A DNA stretch of 64,000 nucleotides from Pedomonas sp051304405 (lineage in GTDB: Bacteria > Pseudomonadota > Alphaproteobacteria > Sphingomonadales > Sphingomonadaceae), in NCBI RefSeq assembly GCF_051304405.1, contig NZ_JBPPGG010000001.1:248001-312000 (forward strand). The letters are read 5' to 3'. Below are positions 15,217-22,280 of the stretch, one piece after another. The notes under the pieces were generated by a model. That model saw nothing but the letters and a program-made list of their open reading frames with translations. It was not told the origin of the DNA and did no database searches. How positions within the stretch are numbered: the first letter of the stretch is position 1; every line of letters begins with the position of its first letter. The position numbers were made by a program, and so were the translations under genes.

Positions 15217-17679
15217 TCACAGGGACCGGACTCTCGGGCTGGCGGTATGGGTCAGCATGAGTTCGGTGATGGCCCAGACGAGGGCGTCGGCGCGGTCTGG
15301 GGATCGGCTGGGTCCGACGTATGCGCCGCCGGGCAGGAGGCTGCACAGTTCGTCTTCGAGGTTTGGGAAGGTTCCGATGTGGCGGACGCGTCCTTGTTCG
15401 TAGAGGGCGGCGACGGGTTCGGCGCGGGCGGTTTTTCCGCGTGCCGCGCGGACCAGTCGGACCGGGAGGGTTGCGTTGACTGAGCGGAGGACGAGGCCGA
15501 CGAGGTCTCCGCCGTTATTGGCTTCGGCGATGACGCGGTCGGCGTTGAATTCGGCGGCGGTGGCCTCGACGGCGCGGGCCCATCCTTCTGGTCTTGCGCC
15601 CTGAAGGGATCGGTCGGCGAGGACGTAGGCGATTCCGTCTGTTCCGAGACCGGCGGCGATGATGCCGCAGGTATCGGCGTTGGGTCCGCTGCTGACGGGT
15701 GGATCGACGGCGACGACGACGCGGGTAAAGTCTGGCGCGGTATCGGTTCGGCAGTTTTCGATGAGGTCTGGGGTCCAGAGGGCTCCTTCCACGGCGTCGA
15801 GCAGTTCGCCTTCCAGTTCCTGGCGGCCGAGGCGGGTTCCTCCGTAGGTTTTGGTCATGGCGTCGAGGAAGCTGTCTGGCAGGTTTGCGGCGTTATCGCG
15901 CGTGGTGCCGCGGGTGATGACGGCGGCGGGATCGGCGAGCAGTTTGCGGATGAGGGGTGTGGGGCGTGGTGTGGTTGTGACCATGACGCGCGGGTCGGGG
16001 CCGAGGCGCAATCCCAGTTGCAGGTTGGCCCAGGCGGCGTCTGCGTTGCGCCATTTGGCGAGTTCGTCGCACCAGGCGAAGTGGTGTTGGGCGCCGCGCA
16101 GTTGTTCGGGGGCGTCGGCGGAATAGAGGGTTGCGATGCTGCCGTTGGGCCAGATGAGGCGGCGCAGGGAGGGTTCGAATCTGGGGCGTTCCTCTGCTGG
16201 CGAGATGGCGAGGAGGCCGGATTCGCCTTCCACCATCACGGCCCTTGCTTCGGCGAGTGTGGCGGCCACCAGGGCGATCCGCACCGGCCCGTCCTCTCCT
16301 GTCGCGGGCGCGGCGGGTGCTGCGGGAGCCGTAGGGACAACGGGAGCCGTGGGAGCTGCGGGGGTGGCGTGTGCTGCGGGTACAGCGGGAGCCGTAGGCG
16401 CAGCGGGAGCCATAGATACAGCGGGCGCGGCGGGAGCCGTGGGAGCCGCGGGAGCTGCCGGTCCTGAGAACCTGGAATCCGACGCACTGCCAGCCGTGGA
16501 TACGGACGTCCCGCGCGCGGAGGCCAACCGGGCGTTTCGCGGCGCCTCTCCCCCCTGCACCTCGTCACCCGTCCCACCCACTCTTATGGCAAAGTGTCGT
16601 ACGTGACACCCAAATGCCGAACGCGCCCCATCCGCAGCCACGGCGGCAGACCCGGCACTTCCCGACGCTGCGCCCCCTTTCTCCGCGCACTCCGACCCCG
16701 CCTCTCCTCCGACAAAGTGTCGTGTGTGACACCCGAATGCCGAACGCGCCCCATCCGCGGCCACGGCAGCAGACCCGGCACTTCCCGACGCCTCTCCCCT
16801 CTGTCCCTCGTCAGCCACCCCGTCTCTCATTTCGCCAAAGTGTCGTATGCGACACCCGAATGCCGAATGCGCCCCCTCCGCAGCCACGGCGACAGACCCG
16901 GCGTCTCCCGATGCCTCTCCCCTCTGTCCCTCGTCAGCCACCCCGTCTTTCATTTCGGCAAAGTGTCGTAGGCGACATCCAGATGCCGAACGCGCCCCTT
17001 CCGCAGCCACGGCAGCAGACCCGGCGTCTCCCGATGCCTCTCCCCTTTGTCCCTCGTCACCAGTCCCAGCCTCTCCTTCGGCAAAGTGTCGTACATGACA
17101 ATTGGCATTCCCGGCCTCACCCCGGCCGTCTCCAATCGCGGCAAAGTGTCGTTCGTGACACCCGTCATCCTGGCTCGCCCCTTCCACACCAAACGACGCG
17201 GGGGTCCCAGACGCGGCACCGGTCTTTCCCGCCTCCTGCTCCGCCTCCCGTTTCATCTCGGCAAGGTGTCGCAAGTGCCAGTCGCTGGGATCGGGCCGCG
17301 CCGCCGGTTGGAACCACCCCGCCGGACCGCGTGCCGGAGTCGTGCGGTTCGTGCGGACCACCAGCGGCGCCGTGAGCAGGGCACCGGACGGCGCGCACCG
17401 GGCCATCGCAACGCTGCGGATCCATTCCGCCCCGGCGCGGGTCTTGCCGAAGCCGCGCCCGGCCACCACCAGCCACAACCGCCAGTTGCCGGGAGGGGGC
17501 AATTGCCCGGGGCGCCCCCAGAACCGCCAGTTGTAAAGCAGCGCCGCAACCCCGCCGGGGCCGAGCGTCTGCCACAGCGCGCGCCGCTCCGCCTCCGGCA
17601 GGCGGGCGAGGCGCTGGGCCAGCGAAGCCTTCGCGTCCGCCGCGTCCCGGTATGCGGTCCTGTCGTCGAACCCGTTCAT
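15217..17679 (-). CDS. GTA g2-like large terminase with a ~365-residue repeat insert
   Basis: 820 residues; members of this family are about 430-460. Walker A is at residues 73-81 (AGRGFGKTR). The next normal core strand (GPVRIALVAATLAEARAVMV) only appears at residue 464, followed by the Walker B region (HFAWCDELAKW, 533-543). The nuclease acids are visible in VVVAVDPPVSSGPNADTCGI and PDRADALVWAI. Between about residues 97 and 462 lie seven CxxRHFA-type motifs (135, 174, 194, 235, 276, 317, 358) spaced 40, 20 and then 41 residues apart, ending in a Pro-Ala repeat (407-459). No frame is broken. Codon use also changes: the C-terminal half favours CTC, GTC, GAA, CCA, GGA and AGA, unlike neighbouring genes. 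The start is the ATG at 17679. Activity is uncertain. Confidence 0.9.
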   Translation of the reverse strand: MNGFDDRTAYRDAADAKASLAQRLARLPEAERRALWQTLGPGGVAALLYNWRFWGRPGQLPPPGNWRLWLVVAGRGFGKTRAGAEWIRSVAMARCAPSGALLTAPLVVRTNRTTPARGPAGWFQPAARPDPSDWHLRHLAEMKREAEQEAGKTGAASGTPASFGVEGASQDDGCHERHFAAIGDGRGEAGNANCHVRHFAEGEAGTGDEGQRGEASGDAGSAAVAAEGARSASGCRLRHFAEMKDGVADEGQRGEASGDAGSVAVAAEGAHSAFGCRIRHFGEMRDGVADEGQRGEASGSAGSAAVAADGARSAFGCHTRHFVGGEAGSECAEKGGAASGSAGSAAVAADGARSAFGCHVRHFAIRVGGTGDEVQGGEAPRNARLASARGTSVSTAGSASDSRFSGPAAPAAPTAPAAPAVSMAPAAPTAPAVPAAHATPAAPTAPVVPTAPAAPAAPATGEDGPVRIALVAATLAEARAVMVEGESGLLAISPAEERPRFEPSLRRLIWPNGSIATLYSADAPEQLRGAQHHFAWCDELAKWRNADAAWANLQLGLRLGPDPRVMVTTTPRPTPLIRKLLADPAAVITRGTTRDNAANLPDSFLDAMTKTYGGTRLGRQELEGELLDAVEGALWTPDLIENCRTDTAPDFTRVVVAVDPPVSSGPNADTCGIIAAGLGTDGIAYVLADRSLQGARPEGWARAVEATAAEFNADRVIAEANNGGDLVGLVLRSVNATLPVRLVRAARGKTARAEPVAALYEQGRVRHIGTFPNLEDELCSLLPGGAYVGPSRSPDRADALVWAITELMLTHTASPRVRSL
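16294..17391. repeat. In-frame 123-bp tandem array inside the large terminase gene
   Basis: Short inverted repeats (GTGTC, six bases, GACAC or near variants) start at 16594, 16717, 16840, 16963, 17086, 17146 and 17266. The first four intervals are exactly 123 bp, then 60 and 120 bp; all are multiples of three, so the frame is kept. The 123-bp units are highly similar along their whole length. They encode a 41-residue unit containing C-[HR]-x-R-H-F-[AGV], DEGQRGEASG and SAAVAA(E/D)GARSAFG. From about 16300 to 16460 the array gives way to a different repeat coding for PAAPTAP-like units. Confidence 0.92.
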
Positions 17680-17890
17680 GACGTGCCCCCAAATGATTGT
17701 GCAAAAGCGTCAGCCGAAACCCTGAGCCGAAAGCGTGCCGCCTGAGCCCCTCCCCTCCGGGAGAGACAGGCGGCCCAGCCTCCAACCTCACTCCTGCCGG
17801 TCCCGACTCACGGCCTCACCCCTGACGGCCCCACTCCCGGGGCCCCACCACCGGCCACCCGATTCTGGCAAAGTGTCATCAGTGACAGCT
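17680..17890. other. Spacer between small and large terminase genes with an eighth palindrome
   Basis: This 211-bp spacer contains GGCAAAGTGTCATCAGTGACAG at 17867-17888 (GTGTC-type arm at 17873), directly after the small-terminase stop. It is the same motif that is repeated inside the large terminase, here outside any gene. This suggests the array was seeded from a non-coding element. No gene is visible. Confidence 0.7.
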
Positions 17891-18547
17891 TCAGCCGCCC
17901 GCCGTCTCCGGTGGCAGCTCGCCCCGGGCCAGCGCCTTGAGCCGGGCCTCGATCAGCATCACCGGGTCTGGCACCGGGACGGACGGAGCCGTCGAGGGCG
18001 CGAGCGCCGGGGCGGGAGCCGGGGCAGCAGGCGGGCCGGAAGACGAGCCGGAAGACGAGACTGTCTCCACGCCCGCGCTCCGCCCGTAGGTCTCCGGCCG
18101 GCGCGCCCGCAGCAGGAACATGGCCAGCGCATCCGAATACTGGCGCACCGAGCCGCAGGACTTGCCGCCGTAATAAACCGGCTTTTCCACCCCGTTCATG
18201 GCGCGGTCGAGCAGCGTTTCCTCCAGCGCGTCGAGCGCCTGATCCATGGCGTCCTGCCACGCCCGGGCAAAGGCCGGCGACTTGCGCCGCAGCCGGTAGG
18301 CGCTCTGCGGCGACACCCCCACCGCCCGCGCCGCCGCCCGCACCTGACCCAGCTCGGCCAGCGCCTCAAGGAACCGCGCCCGAGTCTCGAGCGGCCAGGT
18401 GGCGGCCGCCCGGGTCCGCGCCGGACGGGGTGCCGGTGTTCCCGGGGAAGACGCCCCCGGGGAAGAAACCTCCGCGTCCATGCTGCCCGCGTCCACGCCG
18501 TCCGCGTCCACGCCGTCCGCCTGTTCGCTGTCCACCTGCACGCTCAT
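17891..18547 (-). CDS. GTA g1-like small terminase (helix-turn-helix)
   Basis: 218 residues from the ATG at 18547 (SD GGGAGG). The first ~55 residues are acidic and repetitive (DGVDADGVDAGSMDAE, from a 15-bp DNA repeat at about 18488-18530). A helix-turn-helix follows (ARFLEALAELGQVRAAARAV, GVSPQSAYRLRRKSPAFARA), then WQDAMDQALDALEETLLDRAMNG, and a low-complexity Ser-Pro-Ala tail. The order HTH plus helical oligomerisation segment matches GTA g1, which brings DNA to the large terminase. A strong terminator lies 70 bp upstream of its start. Confidence 0.8.
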   Translation of the reverse strand: MSVQVDSEQADGVDADGVDAGSMDAEVSSPGASSPGTPAPRPARTRAAATWPLETRARFLEALAELGQVRAAARAVGVSPQSAYRLRRKSPAFARAWQDAMDQALDALEETLLDRAMNGVEKPVYYGGKSCGSVRQYSDALAMFLLRARRPETYGRSAGVETVSSSGSSSGPPAAPAPAPALAPSTAPSVPVPDPVMLIEARLKALARGELPPETAGG

Positions 18548-18618
18548 GCCATGCCTCCCTGCCGGTTGCCTGTCCGCCTGCCTGCCGACTCCCTGCCGGA
18601 TAACCTGCGCCGGCCACG

Positions 18619-18653
18619 AAAAAGGGCGGCCGGTCCCTGGGGACCGCCGCCCG
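18619..18653 (-). terminator. Strong intrinsic terminator upstream of the small terminase gene
   Basis: On the minus strand GGGCGGCGGTCCC and GGGACCGGCCGCCC form a 13-bp stem with one bulge and a two-base loop, followed by TTTTT. It lies between the DUF6456 gene and g1. It either ends the regulator transcript or holds back read-through into the structural genes. Confidence 0.85.
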
Positions 18654-18698
18654 TCTCGGCGCATTTCGCCATCGTGAGTCGATTTATGCAGAGGATTG

Positions 18699-18710
18699 TG
18701 ACGATCGTCA
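18699..18710. promoter_or_regulatory. 12-bp perfect palindrome near the head of the cluster
   Basis: TGACGATCGTCA is a perfect palindrome within an AT-richer stretch (about 18660-18725) between the DUF6456 gene and the terminator. It is a candidate operator or activator site for the DUF6456 or XRE protein encoded next to it. The assignment is inference from position only. Confidence 0.4.
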
Positions 18711-18725
18711 ATAGCTTTTTTCCTA

Positions 18726-19211
18726 TCAGTCACGCAAAAAAGGGGAACGGGCCGGCGGGTCGTAATGGTCCGCCAGGCGATCCAGTGCCAGGCACAGCAC
18801 CAGCTTGGCCGCGCGCCGGGGCCAGCCCAGCGCCCGCTCGGCTGCGTCCATCCCCTCGCCTTCGCACACCACCCGCCACAGCACGTCGCCCAGCCCCGGC
18901 CCCACCGCATCCATGGCGGCGTGAACCCGCTTGCGGGCGTCCAGCATGGCCTCGGTCGGGTTCAGCACCTCCTGCGGGCCGCGCCGCCCGCCCACGGCCG
19001 GCACCATGTCCCAGCTCTGGGTGGTCCGGGGCGAAAGCCGGGCCCTGCGGTAATCCTGTTGCAGCCGCTCTGCTGCCAGCACCTGACGCCTGGAAAGATG
19101 GCCGTGGCGACTCAGCCAGGCGACCGGCGAGTCATCCTGCCGGGAGACCGTCACGCCGGAATGTGGTTTCGTGGATGCAACCGCAGCCTTTACAGTTGTT
19201 GGTGCCATCAT
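18726..19211 (-). CDS. DUF6456 DNA-binding regulator, candidate GTA activator
   Basis: 161 residues. The first ~25 are a poorly conserved leader; then comes the DUF6456 core: DDSPVAWLSRHGHLSRRQVL, AAERLQQDYRRARLSPRTTQSW, and the C-terminal helix-turn-helix-like segment LWRVVCEGEGMDAAERALGW, PRRAAKLVLCLALDRLADHY. As I recall, related domains occur in the GTA activators GafA of Rhodobacter and GafY of Caulobacter; I cannot verify this here. It sits directly upstream of g1 on the same strand and diverges from the XRE gene, a natural place for the cluster's activator. Confidence 0.75.
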   Translation of the reverse strand: MMAPTTVKAAVASTKPHSGVTVSRQDDSPVAWLSRHGHLSRRQVLAAERLQQDYRRARLSPRTTQSWDMVPAVGGRRGPQEVLNPTEAMLDARKRVHAAMDAVGPGLGDVLWRVVCEGEGMDAAERALGWPRRAAKLVLCLALDRLADHYDPPARSPFLRD

Positions 19212-19336
19212 CTCAGCCTCCAGCCGAAATTTTCTGTCAAGGACTATGACGACTCGACTAGTGGCTCGGGGCTCTGTAGGACAGTCAAAAAGGTGATAGT
19301 AGAAAGAGTATCTGTGCGGTGAGGGAAGAGAGTCGT

Positions 19337-19900
19337 ATGCACACGCGCATCCGCGAGGTCCGCAAGGCCAAGGGCTTAACGCTTGCCGAAGTCGCCGCCC
19401 GCTGTTCCCCGCCGACGACTGCCCAGACCATCGGCCGTCTGGAAACCGGCACCCGCACGGTCTCTGTTGGCTGGCTGAACCGCATTGCCGCCGCGCTTGG
19501 AGTCGATCCCTCGGAGCTGGTCAGCCTGCCGGGGCGCCCGGATGTGCCGGTACTTGCCGTGCTCGGCACGAGCGGCGCGGAGCAGCCGCGCCGGGCCATG
19601 GTGCTGACCGCCCCGCTGGTGCAGGACAATCTGGTCGGCATGATCGTGGATGTGGCGCAGGGCGACTACCGCGCCGGCGACGAAATCTGGCTCAGCCAAC
19701 TGCCGCCGGACCGCTATGCCGAAGCGTTGCACAAGGACGTGCTGGCCCCGCTGGCGGGCGGCCGCTTTACCTTCGGCCGCCTGATCGCCGCCGAGCCGGA
19801 CCGCATCCTGGTGTTGCCGCCGGTGCCGGGCGTGCAGCCGGTCGCCGCGCCTCCGCCCCCGTGGATCTGCGTGGCGAGCGTCCTGGTGCGCAAGCTCTGA
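19337..19900 (+). CDS. XRE-family regulator with S24-like C-terminal domain
   Basis: 187 residues from the ATG at 19337, preceded by GGGAAGAGAG; a GTG at 19319 is possible. Residues 1-60 are a Cro/CI helix-turn-helix (IREVRKAKGLTLAEVAARCS, TAQTIGRLETGTRTVSVGWL, NRIAAALGVDPSELV). The C-terminal part (MIVDVAQGDYRAGDEIWLSQ, KDVLAPLAGGRFTFGRLIA) resembles the LexA/S24 fold but shows no Ser-Lys dyad, so it is likely a non-cleaving dimerisation or sensing domain. It diverges from the DUF6456 gene over a 125-bp region, so the two may regulate each other and the GTA-like cluster. Confidence 0.82.
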   Translation: MHTRIREVRKAKGLTLAEVAARCSPPTTAQTIGRLETGTRTVSVGWLNRIAAALGVDPSELVSLPGRPDVPVLAVLGTSGAEQPRRAMVLTAPLVQDNLVGMIVDVAQGDYRAGDEIWLSQLPPDRYAEALHKDVLAPLAGGRFTFGRLIAAEPDRILVLPPVPGVQPVAAPPPPWICVASVLVRKL

Positions 19901-20068
19901 GGCCGCGCCCGCCTGGTGCTCCGGGGCCGGCTCTCCCGGCTCGACTCTCCCGAACACGACACTGCCGGGCTCGGCTCTCGGGGGCTCGGCTCTCCGAGCC
20001 TCTCCTCGACCTCGACTCCGAGGATGCCCTGACCCGGGCCCTGAGGATGCCCTGCCCCGAGGGCACCC

Positions 20069-20118
20069 GGATCTGAGGACGTCCGGGATCTGAGGACGTC
20101 CCGGATCCGAGGACGTCC
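20069..20118. repeat. Three 17-bp tandem repeats
   Basis: GGATCTGAGGACGTCC starts at 20069 and 20086, with a one-base variant (GGATCCGAGGACGTCC) at 20103, an exact 17-bp period. Confidence 0.85.
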
Positions 20119-20710
20119 CGACGGTCCGGGGCCAGCCGCCTGGCCCCGGCAATCTCGGCGTACTACCGCGCGGCATCGCCTCTGTGCTGTATCGCTCCTG
20201 CCGCCATCGCTCCCGCTGCCTCTCGCGGCATCGGCAAACTGCGCCCCAGGCGGCGGCGACAAGCTGTGCCTCCTGCCTCCCCCTTCCCGGCCTATGATGG
20301 CCTCGTTTGATGCGCCTTGTTCTGCGGTTTTCCGCGCTTTGGGGATTTTCCTGTTTTCAGGTTTTCATGTCTTTCCTGCTTCAGACCTTCCCGTTTTCAG
20401 GCCCTTCTCGTTTTCAGGTCTTTCTTTTTTCCGGAGTCCTTCTCTTTCCGGGGCCCTTTTCGATCTGTTTGGCCTGTGTGTTTCTGTTTGGTCTGTTGTT
20501 TCCTTGGTCTGCGCGTCTTCGCGCTTCGCTTCTGCCGAAAGCGCCCTTCCTTCTCCGGGAGACCGCCCCTGCCGGGCTGGTCTGCTGACCACCAGCCCTG
20601 GAAACAGGGACGGTCTCGGGAGAGATCAGGCCGCAAGAAACGCTGTTTGGGGACGAAACCGAACCTTCAGAACAACCCGAACGCAGGGAAGCAACATGCT
20701 TTTGGGAGGT

Positions 20711-20887
20711 GTTGAGGACGTTTGGGATGGTGTTTGAGGACAACAGGTTTTCAGGAACGACACGGTTTCAGGAACAACACGGTTTCAGGAACAACCGGGT
20801 GCTGAGGACACGAAACTGCCAGGACACACGCTGCTGGAGATAACACGCTGCTGGAGAAAACACGCTGCCGGAGATAACACGCTGGCA
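20711..20887. repeat. Iteron-like array of ~10 degenerate 17-bp units
   Basis: Units share an AGGA or equivalent core at 20715, 20737, 20753, 20770, 20787, 20805, 20821, 20835, 20852 and 20869; most intervals are 16-18 bp. The best conserved forms are ACACGGTTTCAGGAACA and ACACGCTGCTGGAGATA. No replication gene lies nearby, so an origin function is not supported. Confidence 0.75.
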
Positions 20888-20898
20888 CCCTTGCGAGA

Positions 20899-20923
20899 GA
20901 GCCCAACCGTGCGGCTTGGGCTC
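20899..20923. other. Hairpin at the right end of the repeat region
   Basis: GAGCCCAA (20899-20906) pairs with TTGGGCTC (20916-20923) around a nine-base loop. There is no T-run on either side, so it is not a standard terminator. Confidence 0.5.
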
Positions 20924-21088
20924 AGGATGCGAGATTCCCCCGGTGGGCGCAAGGCCGGCATGGTCGAATAGCCAGGCTTGCCGCCAGCGGAGCGCCGTCA
21001 AAATTTCCGAGCATAATCAGCATCTTGACTGATTGTTGCGGCCTGGAATTGAACTGGTTCCAAACCGCGCCTCCGGCCGGGCGACGCC

Positions 21089-21268
21089 CTAGCGGTATCG
21101 GCCGAAGAAGCGCCGCCACAGCCGCCAGCCCACCACGGCGGCAATGGCGGCCAGGATCAGCGCGATCAGCAGCACAACCGCCACCCCGCCCAGAATGGCG
21201 GCGAGCGTGTCGCGGAAGCCGAAGGTGGCGATGAGCGCCACCAGCACCAGAAACAGCAGCACGGGCAT
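21089..21268 (-). CDS. Small membrane protein, two transmembrane segments
   Basis: 59 residues from the ATG at 21268, with GGGGAGA upstream. Two hydrophobic segments (MPVLLFLVLVALIATFGF and LAAILGGVAVVLLIALILA) are followed by a basic end, WRLWRRFFGRYR, so both ends should face the cytoplasm. I do not recognise the family. Coding potential is supported by the clean alternation of hydrophobic segments and a plausible SD. It lies alone between the repeat region and the metallo-hydrolase gene. Confidence 0.65.
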   Translation of the reverse strand: MPVLLFLVLVALIATFGFRDTLAAILGGVAVVLLIALILAAIAAVVGWRLWRRFFGRYR

Positions 21269-21392
21269 GGGCGGCGCGTCTCCCCGAATGGTTCATTTCC
21301 CCGCATGATCCTGGCGGGGAAACGATCAAGCAGCCGGGACGTTCACGCGCCCGCACCGGCGGGAAAGCGCCAGACTCCCGCCGACGCGCGTC

Positions 21393-22070
21393 TCAGGCCC
21401 TGGACTTGAGGGCGAAGTCGCTGACGAACGGGTTGAGGCGGCGCTCCTGCCCGAAGGTGGACATGGGGCCATGGCCCGGCACGAAGTGCACGTCGTTCCC
21501 CAGCGGCCAGAGCCGGGTGGTGATGGAGGTGATGAGGTCGTCCAGATTGCCCTTCGGGAAATCGGTGCGGCCGATGGAGCCCTGGAACAGCACGTCGCCG
21601 ACGAAAGCCAGCTTCACGCCCGCGTGGTAGAAGATCACGTGCCCCGGCGTGTGGCCCGGGCAGTGGTGCACCTCCAGCGTCTGCCCGCCCACGGTGACGG
21701 TGTCGCCCTGCTTCAACCAGCGGTCGGGCGTGAACGGGCGCGCCGGCGGAAAGCCGTAGGAGCGCGCGTGCTGCTCCAGCGCGTCGATCCAGAAGCGGTC
21801 GTCCTCGTGCGGCCCCTCGATGGGCACGCCCAGCCGCTCCGCCAGCTCGGCGGTGGCGCCGCAGTGGTCGAGGTGCCCGTGGGTGACCAGCAGCTTCTCG
21901 ATGGTCACGCCATGCTGTTCGGCGGCCGCCAGCAGCTGGTCGATGTCGCCGCCTGCGTCGATGAAGGCGCCGCGTTTGGTCCGGGCATCCCACACCAGGC
22001 TGCAATTCTGCTGAAACGGCGTGACCGGAATGACGGTCACCTGAACGGGAGGGGTCGGTTGCGTGCTCAT
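21393..22070 (-). CDS. Metallo-beta-lactamase-fold hydrolase (glyoxalase II-like)
   Basis: 225 residues from the ATG at 22070 (MSTQPTPPVQVTVIPVTPFQ); a further in-frame start would add a poorly conserved leader. The metal-binding motif is THGHLDHCG (His64, His66, Asp68, His69), with further ligands in HHCPGHTPGHVIFY and FVGDVLFQGSIGRTDFP, and a C-terminal VPGHGPMSTFGQER. This is the YcbL/GloB-like subgroup, which hydrolyses S-lactoylglutathione or related thioesters and lacks the C-terminal helical domain of true GloB. It is probably cytoplasmic. Substrate is not certain. Confidence 0.85.
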   Translation of the reverse strand: MSTQPTPPVQVTVIPVTPFQQNCSLVWDARTKRGAFIDAGGDIDQLLAAAEQHGVTIEKLLVTHGHLDHCGATAELAERLGVPIEGPHEDDRFWIDALEQHARSYGFPPARPFTPDRWLKQGDTVTVGGQTLEVHHCPGHTPGHVIFYHAGVKLAFVGDVLFQGSIGRTDFPKGNLDDLITSITTRLWPLGNDVHFVPGHGPMSTFGQERRLNPFVSDFALKSRA

Positions 22071-22220
22071 GGCCCATGAGGTGCCCTCGGCCGCGCCCCC
22101 TGTCAACGGGGGGACGGGCCGGGCCCTCCTCGCACTTATCAGAGCAGGCGGACCTCAATCCCCCTTGCACGCCCTGCCCGATTCAGAAGGCCGCGCCCTC
22201 CGGGGAGAACGCGGCCCCCT

Positions 22221-22266
22221 TGAATCGAACGGGAGGTCGCAGGAGGGGCAAGCCCCTCCTGCAATC
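22221..22266. repeat. Dispersed hairpin repeat between the hydrolase and S9 peptidase genes
   Basis: GAATCGAACGGGAGGTC followed by GCAGGAGGGGCAAGCCCCTCCTGC, a perfect stem of ten bases. It belongs to the family seen at 14808, 15114, 37429, 41150, 41282, 62322 and 62405. It lies 15 bp after the S9 peptidase stop and may act as that gene's 3' end. Confidence 0.8.
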
Positions 22267-22280
22267 CTTCCCCTCTCGCA

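Larger units (their letters stand above)
471..18547 (-). mobile_element. GTA-like (domesticated prophage) head-tail cluster
   Basis: Eighteen minus-strand genes plus one inverted gene follow the order of the Rhodobacter capsulatus GTA: g1 small terminase, g2 large terminase, g3 portal, g3.5, g4 protease, g5 capsid, g6 connector, g7 stopper, HK97-gp10, g8 tail terminator, g9 tail tube, g10, g10.1, g11 tape measure, g12, g13, g14, g15. A DUF2793 gene follows. There is no integrase, excisionase, replication gene, lysis cassette or att repeat in the window. The tape measure is very short. Together these favour a GTA or a domesticated tailed-phage remnant over an inducible prophage. Lysis and head-fibre genes could lie elsewhere, as they do in known GTAs. 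The large terminase is heavily modified, so packaging may not work. Confidence 0.85.
19901..21088. other. 1.2-kb non-coding region with 17-bp periodic repeats
   Basis: No convincing gene. From the left: degenerate CTCGGCTCTC and GAGGATGCCCTG repeats (19930-20065); three 17-bp GGATCTGAGGACGTCC units (20069-20118); a T-rich stretch with TTCAG/TTCCG motifs 16-17 bp apart (20356-20450); a mixed stretch; an array of about ten 17-bp units (20711-20887); and a hairpin (20899-20923). The open frame at 20294-20737 has a composition typical of repeats, not of a protein. Confidence 0.75.

Noticed and set aside
16594..17288. Regularly spaced repeats that could be a CRISPR array
   Set aside because: The unit is 123 bp with similarity along the whole length, so there are no unique spacers; it is in frame within a gene and no cas gene is near.
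471..19900. Intact inducible prophage
   Set aside because: No integrase, replication, lysis or attachment repeats are visible, and the tape measure and gene order match GTAs. Genes outside the window could still change this view.
20294..20737. 147-codon open frame in the T-rich repeat region
   Set aside because: Phe/Ser/Arg-biased product follows the repeats, has no SD and no domain.
20711..20887. Plasmid or phage replication origin
   Set aside because: The 17-bp iteron-like array is real, but no replication initiator, DnaA-box cluster or AT-rich unwinding region accompanies it.
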